A DNA stretch of 9,046 bases from Methylococcaceae bacterium (GCA_013140465.1 JABFST010000338.1:1-9046); one strand, 5' to 3'; positions 1-7,178 are shown, counted from the first letter of the stretch. Numbers and translations are program-made. Notes: generated by a model not told the origin, from the sequence alone.

Positions 1-894
1 GTAGTGGACGGCACCTTGACCAATGTTACGGGTACGCCCTTGGCCTATTTGGCGGATACCAAAAGGACGATCTGGTCTATTGTTGCGCAGGATGAGTGGC
101 AGTTTGCCAACGATTGGTCGTTGACCGCAGGTATACGCTATGATGACTACTCTGATTTTGGCGGTACGGTCAATCCTAGGGCGGCATTGGTGTGGGATAT
201 CAACGAGCAGCTGACTAGCAAACTTTTATATGGCAGGGCCTTTCGGGCACCAAGTTTTGCCGAGCAGGGCACACAGAACAATCCGGTGGTGTTGGGTAAC
301 AAAAGCTTAGATCCGGAAACCATTAACACCTACGAATGGGCTTTTGATTATCGCCCGATCTCTTCGCTAAGAACGGCGGTCAACATCTATTATTATCAGA
401 TCCATAACCTTATCACCCAAGAACTTAATACATCAGGCTCAAGCCTGTACCAGTACCAAAATAGCGGTAACCAAAATGGTTTTGGCAGTGAATTTGAATG
501 GAATTGGCAGCTTTCCGAACAATGGTCAGTACTAGGCAATTATGCGTGGCAACATGCGACAAATGAAGATACCAATAAGCGTGTGCCTGGCGTGCCTGAG
601 CATCATATTTATGCCGCGTTACAATGGCATTTTATGCCCAATTGGCAAATCCAACCGCAAATCAATTGGATAGCCGGACGGGAGCGGGCGGCTGATGATA
701 CTAAGCCGCTATTGGGTGACTATGAAACCTTTGACGTTACCTTGCGCGGCAAAAAACTGTTTGGGCATCTTAATATAACAGCTTCTTTACATAATGCTTT
801 TGATACCCGTTATTATGAGCCTGTGGCCTCGCTGACCGAACATTACCCTATGCCAGGGAGAAGCTTTTATCTTGAGGCAGCCCTTAATTTTTAA
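1..894 (+). CDS. TonB-dependent outer-membrane receptor, C-terminal part (5' end outside window)
   Basis: This is the C-terminal half of a TonB-dependent receptor, an outer-membrane beta-barrel that imports a scarce ligand (siderophore, cobalamin or similar) using energy passed on by TonB-ExbB-ExbD. The frame is open from base 1, so the gene begins upstream and the GTG at position 4 is not its start; 297 residues are visible, and the N-terminal plug domain and TonB box are missing. Family signs are the stretches AQDEWQF, GIRYDDYSDFG, VNPRAALVWD and LLYGRAFRAPSFAE in the first 90 or so residues, typical barrel strands of FepA/BtuB-like receptors. Strands of alternating aromatic and polar residues follow, and the chain ends GRSFYLEAALNF with a terminal Phe, the usual insertion signal of outer-membrane barrels. 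The substrate cannot be told from this part. It converges on the next gene with only 15 bp between the stop codons. Confidence 0.9.
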   Translation, partial: VVDGTLTNVTGTPLAYLADTKRTIWSIVAQDEWQFANDWSLTAGIRYDDYSDFGGTVNPRAALVWDINEQLTSKLLYGRAFRAPSFAEQGTQNNPVVLGNKSLDPETINTYEWAFDYRPISSLRTAVNIYYYQIHNLITQELNTSGSSLYQYQNSGNQNGFGSEFEWNWQLSEQWSVLGNYAWQHATNEDTNKRVPGVPEHHIYAALQWHFMPNWQIQPQINWIAGRERAADDTKPLLGDYETFDVTLRGKKLFGHLNITASLHNAFDTRYYEPVASLTEHYPMPGRSFYLEAALNF

Positions 895-909
895 TGCTTG
901 TCTCTTGGC

Positions 910-1632
910 TTAATAACGGCCTTTATTGGTCAATAAATTCCAAATATCCATATTTTTTTCAGCAACGCCGTTTAGTAAGTCGGTGACTTTTATAAGCCCT
1001 GGCCAACGGAGGCCGCTATAGTCAACTAATGGGCCTATTTTAGTGAAATGAATGCCGGATGACGATAAAAGCCGATACCAAGCGGGTTCTAAGGTAGAAA
1101 AAGCATATTCTATGTTGTTGTTGTGGCAAGCTTTAATCATGCAGGCAATCAACGCGAAGCTAATATGCGGAAATACCCTTCGTTCTTGTGGGGTAAAGTG
1201 GCCTTTCCAATCGGTGTCTATGTTTATCAGGCTGTGTTCTTCATTTTTTCTTTTTTTAAACGTTTTAGATACACATAACCGGGATGCCTCGCCTAGACTT
1301 CTTCTGTCTATGCCTTGCATGGCCTCGAGGTTATCAATTTTGCAGTGGAGTTCAAGAGGGAAGAGCTGTTCAGGATTATTGGCATCAGGCAATATAAAGC
1401 GCGTTGAGGCGGCATAAGCACCTGATTGGCGGTGACGGATTAAGTAATGCACTGCCCGTTGGTCAAAAATATCAATCTCAAGTTGGTCTGGGTATTCATC
1501 AGGGTTGAAAATTTGCGTTTCAACACAAAATACTTGGTAACGTAACTTAAATACCTCGTTTTTAAGCTCATCAGTAGTAGCCGGTATCACTTCAAAATAC
1601 TGATTAAAAAAATCAATAATATTATTAGCCAA
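910..1632 (-). CDS. PEP-CTERM/exosortase-associated LuxI-like acyltransferase (N-acyl amino acid synthase type)
   Basis: The 240-residue protein resembles the putative acyltransferase family found in bacteria with PEP-CTERM/exosortase systems (TIGR03694-like), a distant relative of LuxI autoinducer synthases in the GNAT fold. Residues match the LuxI catalytic pattern: FKLRYQVFCVE at 28-38 (Arg31, Phe35), EIDIFDQRAVHYL at 52-64 (Asp54, Asp57), STRFILP at 76-82 (Arg78) and GEASRLCVS at 114-122 (Glu115, Arg118). Known relatives are thought to join an acyl group to an amino acid or similar amine; the product here is unknown. The start is TTG at 1630-1632: an in-frame TAA lies 8 codons upstream with no ATG or GTG between, the next Met is residue 105, and family-like sequence (FFNQYFEVIPA) begins at residue 8. 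The Shine-Dalgarno is weak (AAGAGA, about 7 nt upstream). No exosortase or PEP-CTERM gene lies in the window. Family assignment is fairly sure, chemistry is not. Confidence 0.82.
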   Translation of the reverse strand: MANNIIDFFNQYFEVIPATTDELKNEVFKLRYQVFCVETQIFNPDEYPDQLEIDIFDQRAVHYLIRHRQSGAYAASTRFILPDANNPEQLFPLELHCKIDNLEAMQGIDRRSLGEASRLCVSKTFKKRKNEEHSLINIDTDWKGHFTPQERRVFPHISFALIACMIKACHNNNIEYAFSTLEPAWYRLLSSSGIHFTKIGPLVDYSGLRWPGLIKVTDLLNGVAEKNMDIWNLLTNKGRY

Positions 1633-1774
1633 TTTTAGGTCTCTTTTGGGTTGGCATTATGCAGATTGACCAGACATTACAGTATATTCACCGAATTGTG
1701 GTCTGTGCTATGCGGTTTAGGATGATTGGTTTTACAACAACCTACAAGGTTCAGCGGTATGCTTACAAAAGGTT

Positions 1775-1803
1775 ATTATAAAGGGCGGTTAGTCGTTTGC
1801 TAA
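1775..1803 (-). promoter_or_regulatory. Candidate sigma70-type promoter for the acyltransferase
   Basis: Read on the minus strand, TTAGCA (1798-1803, 4 of 6 matches to the -35 consensus) is followed after 17 bp by a perfect TATAAT -10 box (1775-1780). It points at the acyltransferase and would leave a 5' leader of roughly 135 nt before the TTG start. The call rests on consensus matching in AT-rich DNA, so a chance match is possible. Confidence 0.35.
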
Positions 1804-1910
1804 AAAACGTTGTTTTTACTGCAATCTAGTTTAGTTCGAATAGCTTAAAAAAGCCAGAAAAGGCACAAACGTTTATAGTCCTCTGCGGAATTTATTCGAT
1901 GATTTTTTGT

Positions 1911-1960
1911 AGGCTGCTGTAAGCAATTGTTTTTGTTAATAATGAAGTCGCTGGCAGCCT
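1911..1960 (+). repeat. Inverted repeat upstream of the methyltransferase gene
   Basis: AGGCTGC (1911-1917) and GCAGCCT (1954-1960) are perfect 7-bp inverted arms around a 36-nt interior. A further AGC/GCT pair (1922-1924 and 1950-1952) could extend the stem across small bulges. It ends 39 nt before the methyltransferase ATG, so it could be a 5'-leader hairpin or an operator-like dyad. There is no T tract, so it is not an intrinsic terminator. Its role is unknown and chance is possible. Confidence 0.3.
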
Positions 1961-1987
1961 ATTTCTTCCCTGTTGTTTATCTATTTT

Positions 1988-1993
1988 AAAGGA
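1988..1993 (+). promoter_or_regulatory. Ribosome binding site fixing the methyltransferase start
   Basis: AAAGGA lies 6 nt before the ATG at 2000 and favours that start over the in-frame ATG at 1973, which would add nine residues (MFIYFKGCA) encoded by the ribosome binding site region itself. Confidence 0.75.
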
Positions 1994-1999
1994 TGTGCT

Positions 2000-2782
2000 A
2001 TGTCTCGCCCCAATGGTTATGTGGATCCTGAATTTCTTCGTGTGGCGGGTGAGCTCTTTGGGTACATAAAACAACGGTCTTACACGTTCATGCAGCTACA
2101 AGCGGGTTGTCAGGTCTTGGATTTGGGCTGTGGGCCGGGTACAGATACGATACCTTTGGCAGCTTTGGTGGGGAGGCACGGTCAGGTGATCGGTGTGGAT
2201 TATGATGCCGATATGGTGACAAAAGCCCAGCAACGTGCGCTAGAGGCGGGTATAGCCGAACACGTTAAGCATCAGCAAGCAGATGCCGGATTGCTGCCTT
2301 TTGCGGATAACTTTTTCGATGCTAGTCGCAGTGAGCGATTGTTTCAGCATCTGTTTAACCCTGACCAAGCCTTGGCGGAGATGATCCGTGTCACAAAATC
2401 GGGCGGATGGATCGTGGTGGTGGACACAGATTGGGGTAGCTTGTCGGTTGATAGCAATGAAGTGGATATTGAACGCCGTTTGGCGCAATTTATGGCGGGT
2501 TCATTTTTGCATAACGGCTACTCGGGGCGAAAATTACACCGCCTATTTAAACAGCAGGGGTTGGCGGATATTGCCTTAGAAGTGTTCCCGATTGCGATAC
2601 GAAGCTATATCTTGGCGCGTGAGGGGACGCGTGCAGATGAAGTTGAGCAAGCTGCACTTGATGCTGGCGTGGTTTCGGCTGATGAGCTGTACCGTTGGCA
2701 TCAGGATCTCGAAGAAGCTGACAGAAACGGTTGTTATTTTTGCAGTCTTAATCTAATGCTGTTTGCTGGGCGTAAACCTTAA
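2000..2782 (+). CDS. Class I SAM-dependent methyltransferase, small-molecule type
   Basis: The 260-residue protein is predicted to be a cytosolic methyltransferase that uses S-adenosylmethionine. The Rossmann-fold signature is clear: motif I VLDLGCGPG at 39-47, the acidic residue ending strand 2 in GVDYD (Asp67), ADAGLLPF at 94-101, the DASRSERLFQHL segment at 107-118 and SGGWIVVVDTDW at 134-145. The fold is of the UbiE/Methyltransf_11 group. The C-terminal part, with YSGRKLHRLFKQQGL (174-188), resembles small-molecule methyltransferases rather than rRNA or DNA enzymes, but the acceptor cannot be deduced. An in-frame ATG 27 nt upstream is less likely as a start because AAAGGA sits 6 nt before the chosen ATG. 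The gene stands alone on the + strand, divergent from the acyltransferase and convergent with purD. A link to the acyltransferase product is possible but unsupported. Confidence 0.85.
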   Translation: MSRPNGYVDPEFLRVAGELFGYIKQRSYTFMQLQAGCQVLDLGCGPGTDTIPLAALVGRHGQVIGVDYDADMVTKAQQRALEAGIAEHVKHQQADAGLLPFADNFFDASRSERLFQHLFNPDQALAEMIRVTKSGGWIVVVDTDWGSLSVDSNEVDIERRLAQFMAGSFLHNGYSGRKLHRLFKQQGLADIALEVFPIAIRSYILAREGTRADEVEQAALDAGVVSADELYRWHQDLEEADRNGCYFCSLNLMLFAGRKP

Positions 2783-2793
2783 GGTTTTACGCC
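2769..2793. terminator. Hairpin over the methyltransferase stop codon, possible two-way terminator
   Basis: GGCGTAAACCTT (2769-2780) and AAGGTTTTACGCC (2781-2793) form a nearly perfect palindrome with one unpaired T, centred on the TAA stop at 2780-2782. It lies between the convergent ends of the methyltransferase and purD genes, where a shared terminator would be expected. No U tract follows directly on either strand; T-rich sequence on the + strand begins only about 22 nt later (2815-2830). It may therefore stabilise 3' ends rather than terminate transcription. Confidence 0.4.
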
Positions 2794-2868
2794 ACTTTAA
2801 GCTAGGCGGACATTGTTTTTTGTCTGTTTTAATCTAACGCAAATGTAGGGTTGACTAAACGGGCAGTT

Positions 2869-4146
2869 TTATTTGATCGCTTTAAAGCCTATATCCGTCC
2901 GATAATAGATATTATCCCAATGGATAGTTTCCGCTAGAGCATAGGCTTTGCTTTGCGCTTCCTGAATATCTACCCCTAAGGCACAAGCGCACAAAACCCG
3001 CCCCCCTGCGGTGACGATTGCATCACCAACTTGTGCGGTTCCAGCATGGAAAACCTTGCTTTCAGCCCCTTCAACAACAGTCGGCAAGCCAGTAATGACC
3101 GCGCCTTTTTGATAGGCATCAGGATAACCACCTGCCGCCAAAACGACACCCAACGCCGCACGTTCGTCCCAAACTGTTTCTTGCTGGTCAAGATCGCCTG
3201 CTAAAGCCGCTAAGCACAACTCAACCAAGTCGCTGCCCATGCGCATCATAATCGGTTGGGTTTCAGGATCGCCAAAACGGCAGTTATATTCCAACACCTT
3301 CACTTCGTTGGCGGGAGTAATCATTAAGCCCGCGTACAAAAAGCCTGTATAAGGCAAACCTTCTGCCGCCATACCTGCTAAGGTGGGGGCGATGACATCA
3401 CGCATCACTAGCGCATGAATGTCCGGCGTGACCACAGGCGCGGGCGAATAAGCCCCCATACCGCCTGTGTTTGGGCCTTTATCACCATTGTCACGCGCTT
3501 TATGGTCTTGTGATGTGGCCATAGGCAGGGCGTGTTTGCCGTCTGCAATCACGATAAAACTGGCTTCTTCACCTTGTAAAAACTCCTCGATCACCACTCG
3601 GCTGCCTGCTTCACCAAAAGCATTGCCCGCCAGCATGTCTTCAACGGCGGCTATCGCTTCGGCGGTGGTGCTGGCGACAATTACGCCTTTACCCGCTGCC
3701 AAACCGTCGGCTTTAACGACGATGGGCGCACCTTCTTGGTTAATATAGGCAATTGCCGCGTCTTGGTCGGTAAAGGATTGGTATTTGGCAGTTGGAATCT
3801 GGTGGCGCACCATAAAGGCTTTGCAGAACGACTTGGAGCCTTCCAATTGCGCCGCCAGTGCGCTAGGGCCAAAACACTTGAGTCCAGCGGCTTGAAAGCG
3901 ATCCACCACGCCTAACACCAAAGGCACTTCGGGGCCAATAATGGTCAGGCCAATCGCTTCTTGTTGCGCGAAAGCCAGCAGTCCGTCGATGTCATCAACA
4001 GCAATCGCGACGTTGCTGATACCGTTTTCCAAGGCCGTACCCGGATTGCCGGGCGCGACAAAAACATGTTCGGCTTTGGGTGATTGTTTGGCTTTCCAAG
4101 CTAAGGCGTGTTCACGACCACCGCTACCGACGATGAGGATTTTCAT
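2869..4146 (-). CDS. purD: Phosphoribosylamine-glycine ligase (GAR synthetase)
   Basis: PurD joins glycine to 5-phosphoribosylamine with ATP, giving glycinamide ribonucleotide in the second step of de novo purine synthesis. The 425-residue length agrees with the family (about 430). The N domain begins GSGGREHAL (7-15) and continues to GPEVPL (71-76). The ATP-grasp region includes VVKADGLAAGKGV (143-155) and VIEEFLQGEEASF (185-197), then SQDHKARD (212-219) and GPNTGGMGAYSP (224-235). The GARS signature RFGDPETQ is at 290-297. All expected motifs are intact. The open frame extends to an ATG at 4191, but the ATG at 4146 places GSGGREHAL at its normal distance from the N terminus, so it is preferred; no strong Shine-Dalgarno is seen for it. 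It is the last gene of the dusB-fis-purH-purD cluster, 105 bp after purH. Confidence 0.97.
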   Translation of the reverse strand: MKILIVGSGGREHALAWKAKQSPKAEHVFVAPGNPGTALENGISNVAIAVDDIDGLLAFAQQEAIGLTIIGPEVPLVLGVVDRFQAAGLKCFGPSALAAQLEGSKSFCKAFMVRHQIPTAKYQSFTDQDAAIAYINQEGAPIVVKADGLAAGKGVIVASTTAEAIAAVEDMLAGNAFGEAGSRVVIEEFLQGEEASFIVIADGKHALPMATSQDHKARDNGDKGPNTGGMGAYSPAPVVTPDIHALVMRDVIAPTLAGMAAEGLPYTGFLYAGLMITPANEVKVLEYNCRFGDPETQPIMMRMGSDLVELCLAALAGDLDQQETVWDERAALGVVLAAGGYPDAYQKGAVITGLPTVVEGAESKVFHAGTAQVGDAIVTAGGRVLCACALGVDIQEAQSKAYALAETIHWDNIYYRTDIGFKAIK

Positions 4147-4193
4147 AATGTAAGTCTTAAGGTAAGAGGGATTAACAACTGGGCAAATCAAGC

Positions 4194-4221
4194 TGTAGAG
4201 GCGGTTTCATCCGCCCCTACA
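4194..4221. repeat. REP-like palindrome between purH and purD
   Basis: TGTAGAGGCGG (4194-4204) and CCGCCCCTACA (4211-4221) are 11-bp inverted arms around a 6-nt loop, with one mismatch. In the minus-strand purH-purD transcript the mismatch becomes a G-U pair, so an unbroken 11-bp GC-rich stem forms. No U tract follows. The TGTAGGGGCGG type of arm resembles short dispersed intergenic palindromes known in many bacteria, which suggests a REP-type repeat that may protect or attenuate the mRNA. No second copy is present in the window. Confidence 0.7.
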
Positions 4222-4251
4222 GGATAGGCGCACGTTTGCTGAAAGTGCGGC

Positions 4252-5811
4252 TTAATGCCGGAAATGGCGCATACCCGTAAACACCATCGCAATATTGTGT
4301 TCATCAGCAGCGGCGATGACTTCATGGTCACGCACTGAACCACCTGGCTGGATAATCGCGGTAATGCCCGCAGCCGCAGCAGCGTCTATGCCGTCACGAA
4401 ACGGGAAAAAAGCATCTGAGGCCATCGCCGAACCCGGCACAGACAAACCTTCATCAGCCGCTTTGATGCCAGCAATTTTAGCCGAATACACACGGCTCAT
4501 TTGCCCTGCACCGACACCAATAGTTTGCCCGTTTTGACAATACACAATGGCGTTGGATTTGACAAACTTCGCCACTTTCCAAGCAAACAACAAATCGGCG
4601 AGTTCTTGGTCACTCGGTTTGCGCTGGCTAACCAGTTTCAAATCGTCCACGCCAATTTCGCCGAAGTCTTTGTCTTGCACCAACAAACCACCCGCAACCC
4701 GCTTAAAGTCTAAGGCGGGGGTGTTGGTTTTGTCCCATACGCCACAAGTCATGACACGGATGTTTTGTTTGCTGGCTAACACGGCTAAGGCGGCGGCGCT
4801 AATGGTCGGTGCAATAATGACTTCAACAAATTGACGGTCAATAATGGCTGCCGCCGTGGTTTCGTCCAATTCTTGGTTAAAGGCGATGATGCCGCCGAAA
4901 GCCGAAGTCGGGTCGGTGGCGTAGGCTTTGTCATACGCTGTGTACAAATCATCAGCCTCAGCAACGCCACAGGGGTTGGCGTGTTTGACGATCACGCAAG
5001 TGGGTTTGGCGGTGAAAGCTTTAACGCATTCTAAAGCCGCATCGGCATCAGCGATGTTGTTATACGACAATTCTTTGCCTTGCAATTGCACGGCGGCGGC
5101 GATAGTACCCGCTGCGGGGGCTTTTTCGCGGTAAAACGCCGCGTTTTGGTGGGGGTTTTCCCCATAACGCATGGTTTGGTTACGGTAAAACTGTAAATTT
5201 AAGGTATCAGGGAATTGGATATGGTTGATTTGCCCCAAATAGCTGGCGATAGCGGTATCGTAACGCGCGGTATGCTCAAAGCTGGTTAAGGCCAACTTAA
5301 AGCGGGTGGCGGCACTCAGGCAATTGTCGGCAGCCGTGAGTTCGGCCAAAATTGCCGCGTAATCGTTAGGGTCAACCACGATGGCGACATCGTTATGGTT
5401 TTTGGCAGCGGCGCGGATCATGGTCGGGCCACCGATGTCGATGTTTTCAATTGCGGTTTCAAGGTCGCAATCAGGCTTGGCGATAGTTTGTTCAAACGGA
5501 TATAAATTGACCACCACCAAATCGATAGGTTGGATGCCGTTAGCCGCCATCACCGCATCATCCACGCCGCGACGGCCTAAAATGCCGCCATGCACTTTAG
5601 GATGTAAAGTTTTTACCCGACCGTCCATCATTTCAGGAAAACCTGTGTAATCGGACACTTCCGTGACAGGGATGGATAATGCCGCCAAGGCTTTGGCGGT
5701 GCCGCCCGTAGACAGTATTTCAATGCCAAGTTGGCTCAATTGCTGGCAAAATTCAACGATACCGGTTTTATCGGAAACACTGACTAACGCGCGGGTAATT
5801 TTTTTGTTCAT
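4252..5811 (-). CDS. purH: Bifunctional AICAR transformylase / IMP cyclohydrolase
   Basis: PurH performs the last two steps to IMP: formyl transfer from 10-formyltetrahydrofolate to AICAR, then ring closure of FAICAR. The 519-residue length is close to the E. coli enzyme (529). The N-terminal MGS-like cyclohydrolase domain (about 1-145) has SVSDKTG (11-17), [10 protein letters not shown] (33-42), the strongly conserved [18 protein letters not shown] (64-81) and NLYPFEQT (102-109). The transformylase domain (about 150-519) has RYGENPHQ (215-222), the KHANPCG block with the catalytic Lys-His pair at 276-277, [10 protein letters not shown] (303-312), [10 protein letters not shown] (432-441) and SDAFFPFRD (465-473), and ends GMRHFRH. 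The ATG at 5811 has AAAGG 5 nt upstream and is preferred to an in-frame ATG at 5853 that would add 14 proline- and histidine-rich residues. It follows fis by 50 bp, presumably in the same transcript. Confidence 0.97.
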   Translation of the reverse strand: MNKKITRALVSVSDKTGIVEFCQQLSQLGIEILSTGGTAKALAALSIPVTEVSDYTGFPEMMDGRVKTLHPKVHGGILGRRGVDDAVMAANGIQPIDLVVVNLYPFEQTIAKPDCDLETAIENIDIGGPTMIRAAAKNHNDVAIVVDPNDYAAILAELTAADNCLSAATRFKLALTSFEHTARYDTAIASYLGQINHIQFPDTLNLQFYRNQTMRYGENPHQNAAFYREKAPAAGTIAAAVQLQGKELSYNNIADADAALECVKAFTAKPTCVIVKHANPCGVAEADDLYTAYDKAYATDPTSAFGGIIAFNQELDETTAAAIIDRQFVEVIIAPTISAAALAVLASKQNIRVMTCGVWDKTNTPALDFKRVAGGLLVQDKDFGEIGVDDLKLVSQRKPSDQELADLLFAWKVAKFVKSNAIVYCQNGQTIGVGAGQMSRVYSAKIAGIKAADEGLSVPGSAMASDAFFPFRDGIDAAAAAGITAIIQPGGSVRDHEVIAAADEHNIAMVFTGMRHFRH

Positions 5812-5816
5812 GCAGA

Positions 5817-5821
5817 CCTTT
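5817..5821 (-). promoter_or_regulatory. Ribosome binding site fixing the purH start
   Basis: On the minus strand AAAGG is followed by a 5-nt spacer (TCTGC) and the ATG at 5811. This supports the shorter purH reading over the upstream in-frame ATG at 5853. Confidence 0.7.
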
Positions 5822-5861
5822 AAAGAATGGGGTTGTGGGTGTGGATAAGGCAAACAGGAGC

Positions 5862-6146
5862 TTAGGAAATGCCGTAGTGGTCTAGCTTTTTACGCAAAGT
5901 GCTACGGCTTAAGCCTAGGGCTTTGGCGGCTTTGGTTTGGTTGTGGCCGGCGTATTCCAATGCGGCTTCCAACAAGGGTTTTTCCACTTCGCTAATGACC
6001 ATCGCATGTAAGCCTACAGCATCATGTCCGTTGAGCTGGGTGAGATAAGTTTCTACCGTCTGTTTGACATAAACTGACAAAGGCACGGGGACGGGTTTTT
6101 TGCTGTCTATGTTAATAATTTCAGCACTTTTTTGGGTAGCGTTCAT
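5862..6146 (-). CDS. fis: DNA-binding protein Fis (nucleoid and growth-phase regulator)
   Basis: Fis is a small homodimeric protein that bends DNA and regulates stable RNA and many other genes during rapid growth. The 94-residue product aligns through its length with E. coli Fis (98 residues): the core helices include [14 protein letters not shown] (27-40) and [20 protein letters not shown] (51-70), followed by the helix-turn-helix [18 protein letters not shown] (71-88) and the end YGIS. Arg81, Thr83, Arg85, Lys86 and Lys87 correspond to E. coli DNA-contacting residues Arg85, Thr87, Arg89, Lys90 and Lys91; Ser80 replaces Asn84. The N-terminal arm (1-25) is divergent, as is usual between genera. 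Its ATG overlaps the dusB TGA in ATGA (6143-6146) and no separate Shine-Dalgarno is evident, which points to translational coupling with dusB, the standard gammaproteobacterial arrangement. Confidence 0.95.
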   Translation of the reverse strand: MNATQKSAEIINIDSKKPVPVPLSVYVKQTVETYLTQLNGHDAVGLHAMVISEVEKPLLEAALEYAGHNQTKAAKALGLSRSTLRKKLDHYGIS

Positions 6147-7129
6147 GATGCAGCACTGTCAGTTGAAAGTCGATGGAATGCCGAATGTATCAGCGCGAGT
6201 TGTTCAGATGGGCGGGTGGCTTGGTTAATCTGGCTCTTGGTTGTTGGGCTGATGCCCGTCAGTGGCTGTAAATACCAAGCGATATGTTTCCGCGCTATTC
6301 TAACACCGCTGGCATCCCCGTAGAAGCGATATAGTGCTTCCAAATGCCCAATTAAAATCGGGTGTATTGCCGATGGGCTGGGCTTTTCAAGCAGTTTGCC
6401 CGTGTTTAGGAAATGGAGTGTTTGCTTAAATAGCCAAGGGTTGCCTTGGGCGGCCCGGCCTATCATGAGGCCGTCTGCGCCAGTGGCGTTTAGCACATAT
6501 TGGGCTTTTTCGGGGCTGGTAATGTCACCATTGGCGATAACGGGTATGTTGACGGCTTGTTTGACTTGCCGGATGGTTTCGTACTCGGCCTGACCGTTAA
6601 ATTTGCAGGCACGCGTGCGTCCGTGCAGCGTGATGGCAGCTATGCCCGCTTGTTCGGCAAGCTTGGCAACCTTCACGGCATTGCGGCTGTGCACATCCCA
6701 ACCCGTGCGTATTTTTAGCGTGACGGGGACGGTAACTGCACCTACTACGGCATCTAAAATTTGTTTGACCAAAGTTTCGTCGCGTAACAGGGCTGAACCT
6801 GCGGCAACCGAGCAGACTTTTTTGGCCGGGCAGCCCATGTTGATGTCAATGATTTGTGCGCCGCGTTGCACGTTAAGGCGCGCCGCTTCAGCCATTTGTT
6901 GGGGGTCAGTCCCTAGAATCTGCACCGAACACAGTCCAGATTCGCCGTTGTGGTCGGCTTTGAGTAAAGTGCGTTTGTGGGCTTGCAGGGCGGGGTTGGA
7001 GGCAACCATTTCGGATACCGCCAAACCTGCACCGAATTGTTTGCACAAAGACCTGAATGGGCGGTCGGTAATGCCCGCCATTGGGGCTAAGATAAGCTTG
7101 TTGTGTAGCGTGTGGGGGCCGATTTGCAT
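6143..7129 (-). CDS. dusB: tRNA-dihydrouridine synthase B
   Basis: DusB is an FMN- and NADPH-dependent enzyme that reduces specific uridines of the tRNA D loop (U17 in E. coli). The 328-residue protein starts with the family's N terminus (MQIGPHTLHNKLILAPMAG, then TDRPFR at 21-26) and keeps the FMN barrel motifs. These are DINMGCPAKKV at 95-105 with the proton donor Cys100 in the same position as in E. coli, LKIRTGW at 138-144 with Lys139, LHGRTR at 168-173, NGD at 200-202 and IGRAAQGNPW at 223-232. The helical RNA-binding domain occupies the rest. No clear Shine-Dalgarno precedes the ATG at 7129, but the start fits the family exactly. It is the first gene of the dusB-fis-purH-purD cluster; the prmA gene that often precedes it elsewhere is absent. 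I could not identify its promoter with confidence. Confidence 0.96.
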   Translation of the reverse strand: MQIGPHTLHNKLILAPMAGITDRPFRSLCKQFGAGLAVSEMVASNPALQAHKRTLLKADHNGESGLCSVQILGTDPQQMAEAARLNVQRGAQIIDINMGCPAKKVCSVAAGSALLRDETLVKQILDAVVGAVTVPVTLKIRTGWDVHSRNAVKVAKLAEQAGIAAITLHGRTRACKFNGQAEYETIRQVKQAVNIPVIANGDITSPEKAQYVLNATGADGLMIGRAAQGNPWLFKQTLHFLNTGKLLEKPSPSAIHPILIGHLEALYRFYGDASGVRIARKHIAWYLQPLTGISPTTKSQINQATRPSEQLALIHSAFHRLSTDSAAS

Positions 7130-7158
7130 CAGAAAAGGACAAGTGTTAGGTAAAAGAC

Positions 7159-7178
7159 CAAAGACACTAGAGTCTTTG
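7159..7178 (-). terminator. Small hairpin between the 175-residue protein gene and dusB
   Basis: CAAAGAC (7159-7165) and GTCTTTG (7172-7178) form a perfect 7-bp stem with a 6-nt loop, 48 nt after the stop codon of the upstream minus-strand gene and 29 nt before the dusB ATG. On the minus strand it is followed by GTCTTTTACC, a weak U-rich stretch. It could be a weak intrinsic terminator or an operator or leader element of dusB. The stem is AT-rich, so confidence is low. Confidence 0.35.

Larger units (their letters stand above)
1633..1999. other. Divergent intergenic region, 367 bp
   Basis: This AT-rich stretch separates the minus-strand acyltransferase from the + strand methyltransferase, so it should carry promoters for both. 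I see no convincing coding frame or RNA gene in it. A TATAAT-type minus-strand promoter candidate lies near 1775-1803 and an inverted repeat near 1911-1960; both are listed separately. A short palindrome, AACCT-ACA-AGGTT (1739-1751), is too small to interpret. I found no good -35/-10 pair for the methyltransferase. Confidence 0.6.

Noticed and set aside
1052..1417. 121-residue + strand frame opposite the acyltransferase
   Set aside because: The minus strand carries the conserved LuxI-like residues; the + frame is an antisense shadow.
1666..1688. TTGACC followed by TATATT on the + strand as a promoter
   Set aside because: The spacer is only 11 bp, and the nearest + strand gene starts more than 300 bp downstream.
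1892..2074. 60-residue minus-strand frame across the methyltransferase start
   Set aside because: It overlaps the ribosome binding site and first codons of a clear gene and shows no motif; a separate small gene is not supported.
2843..2866. TGTAGGG-containing stretch as a second copy of the purH-purD palindrome
   Set aside because: Only the first bases match; there is no inverted partner arm, so it is not a repeat copy.
4147..4191. N-terminal extension of purD to the ATG at 4191
   Set aside because: The 15 extra residues have no family counterpart, and the ATG at 4146 gives the standard GSGGREHAL N terminus.
5812..5853. N-terminal extension of purH to the ATG at 5853
   Set aside because: It would include the ribosome binding site at 5817-5821 as coding sequence, and its Pro/His-rich residues are not part of the family.
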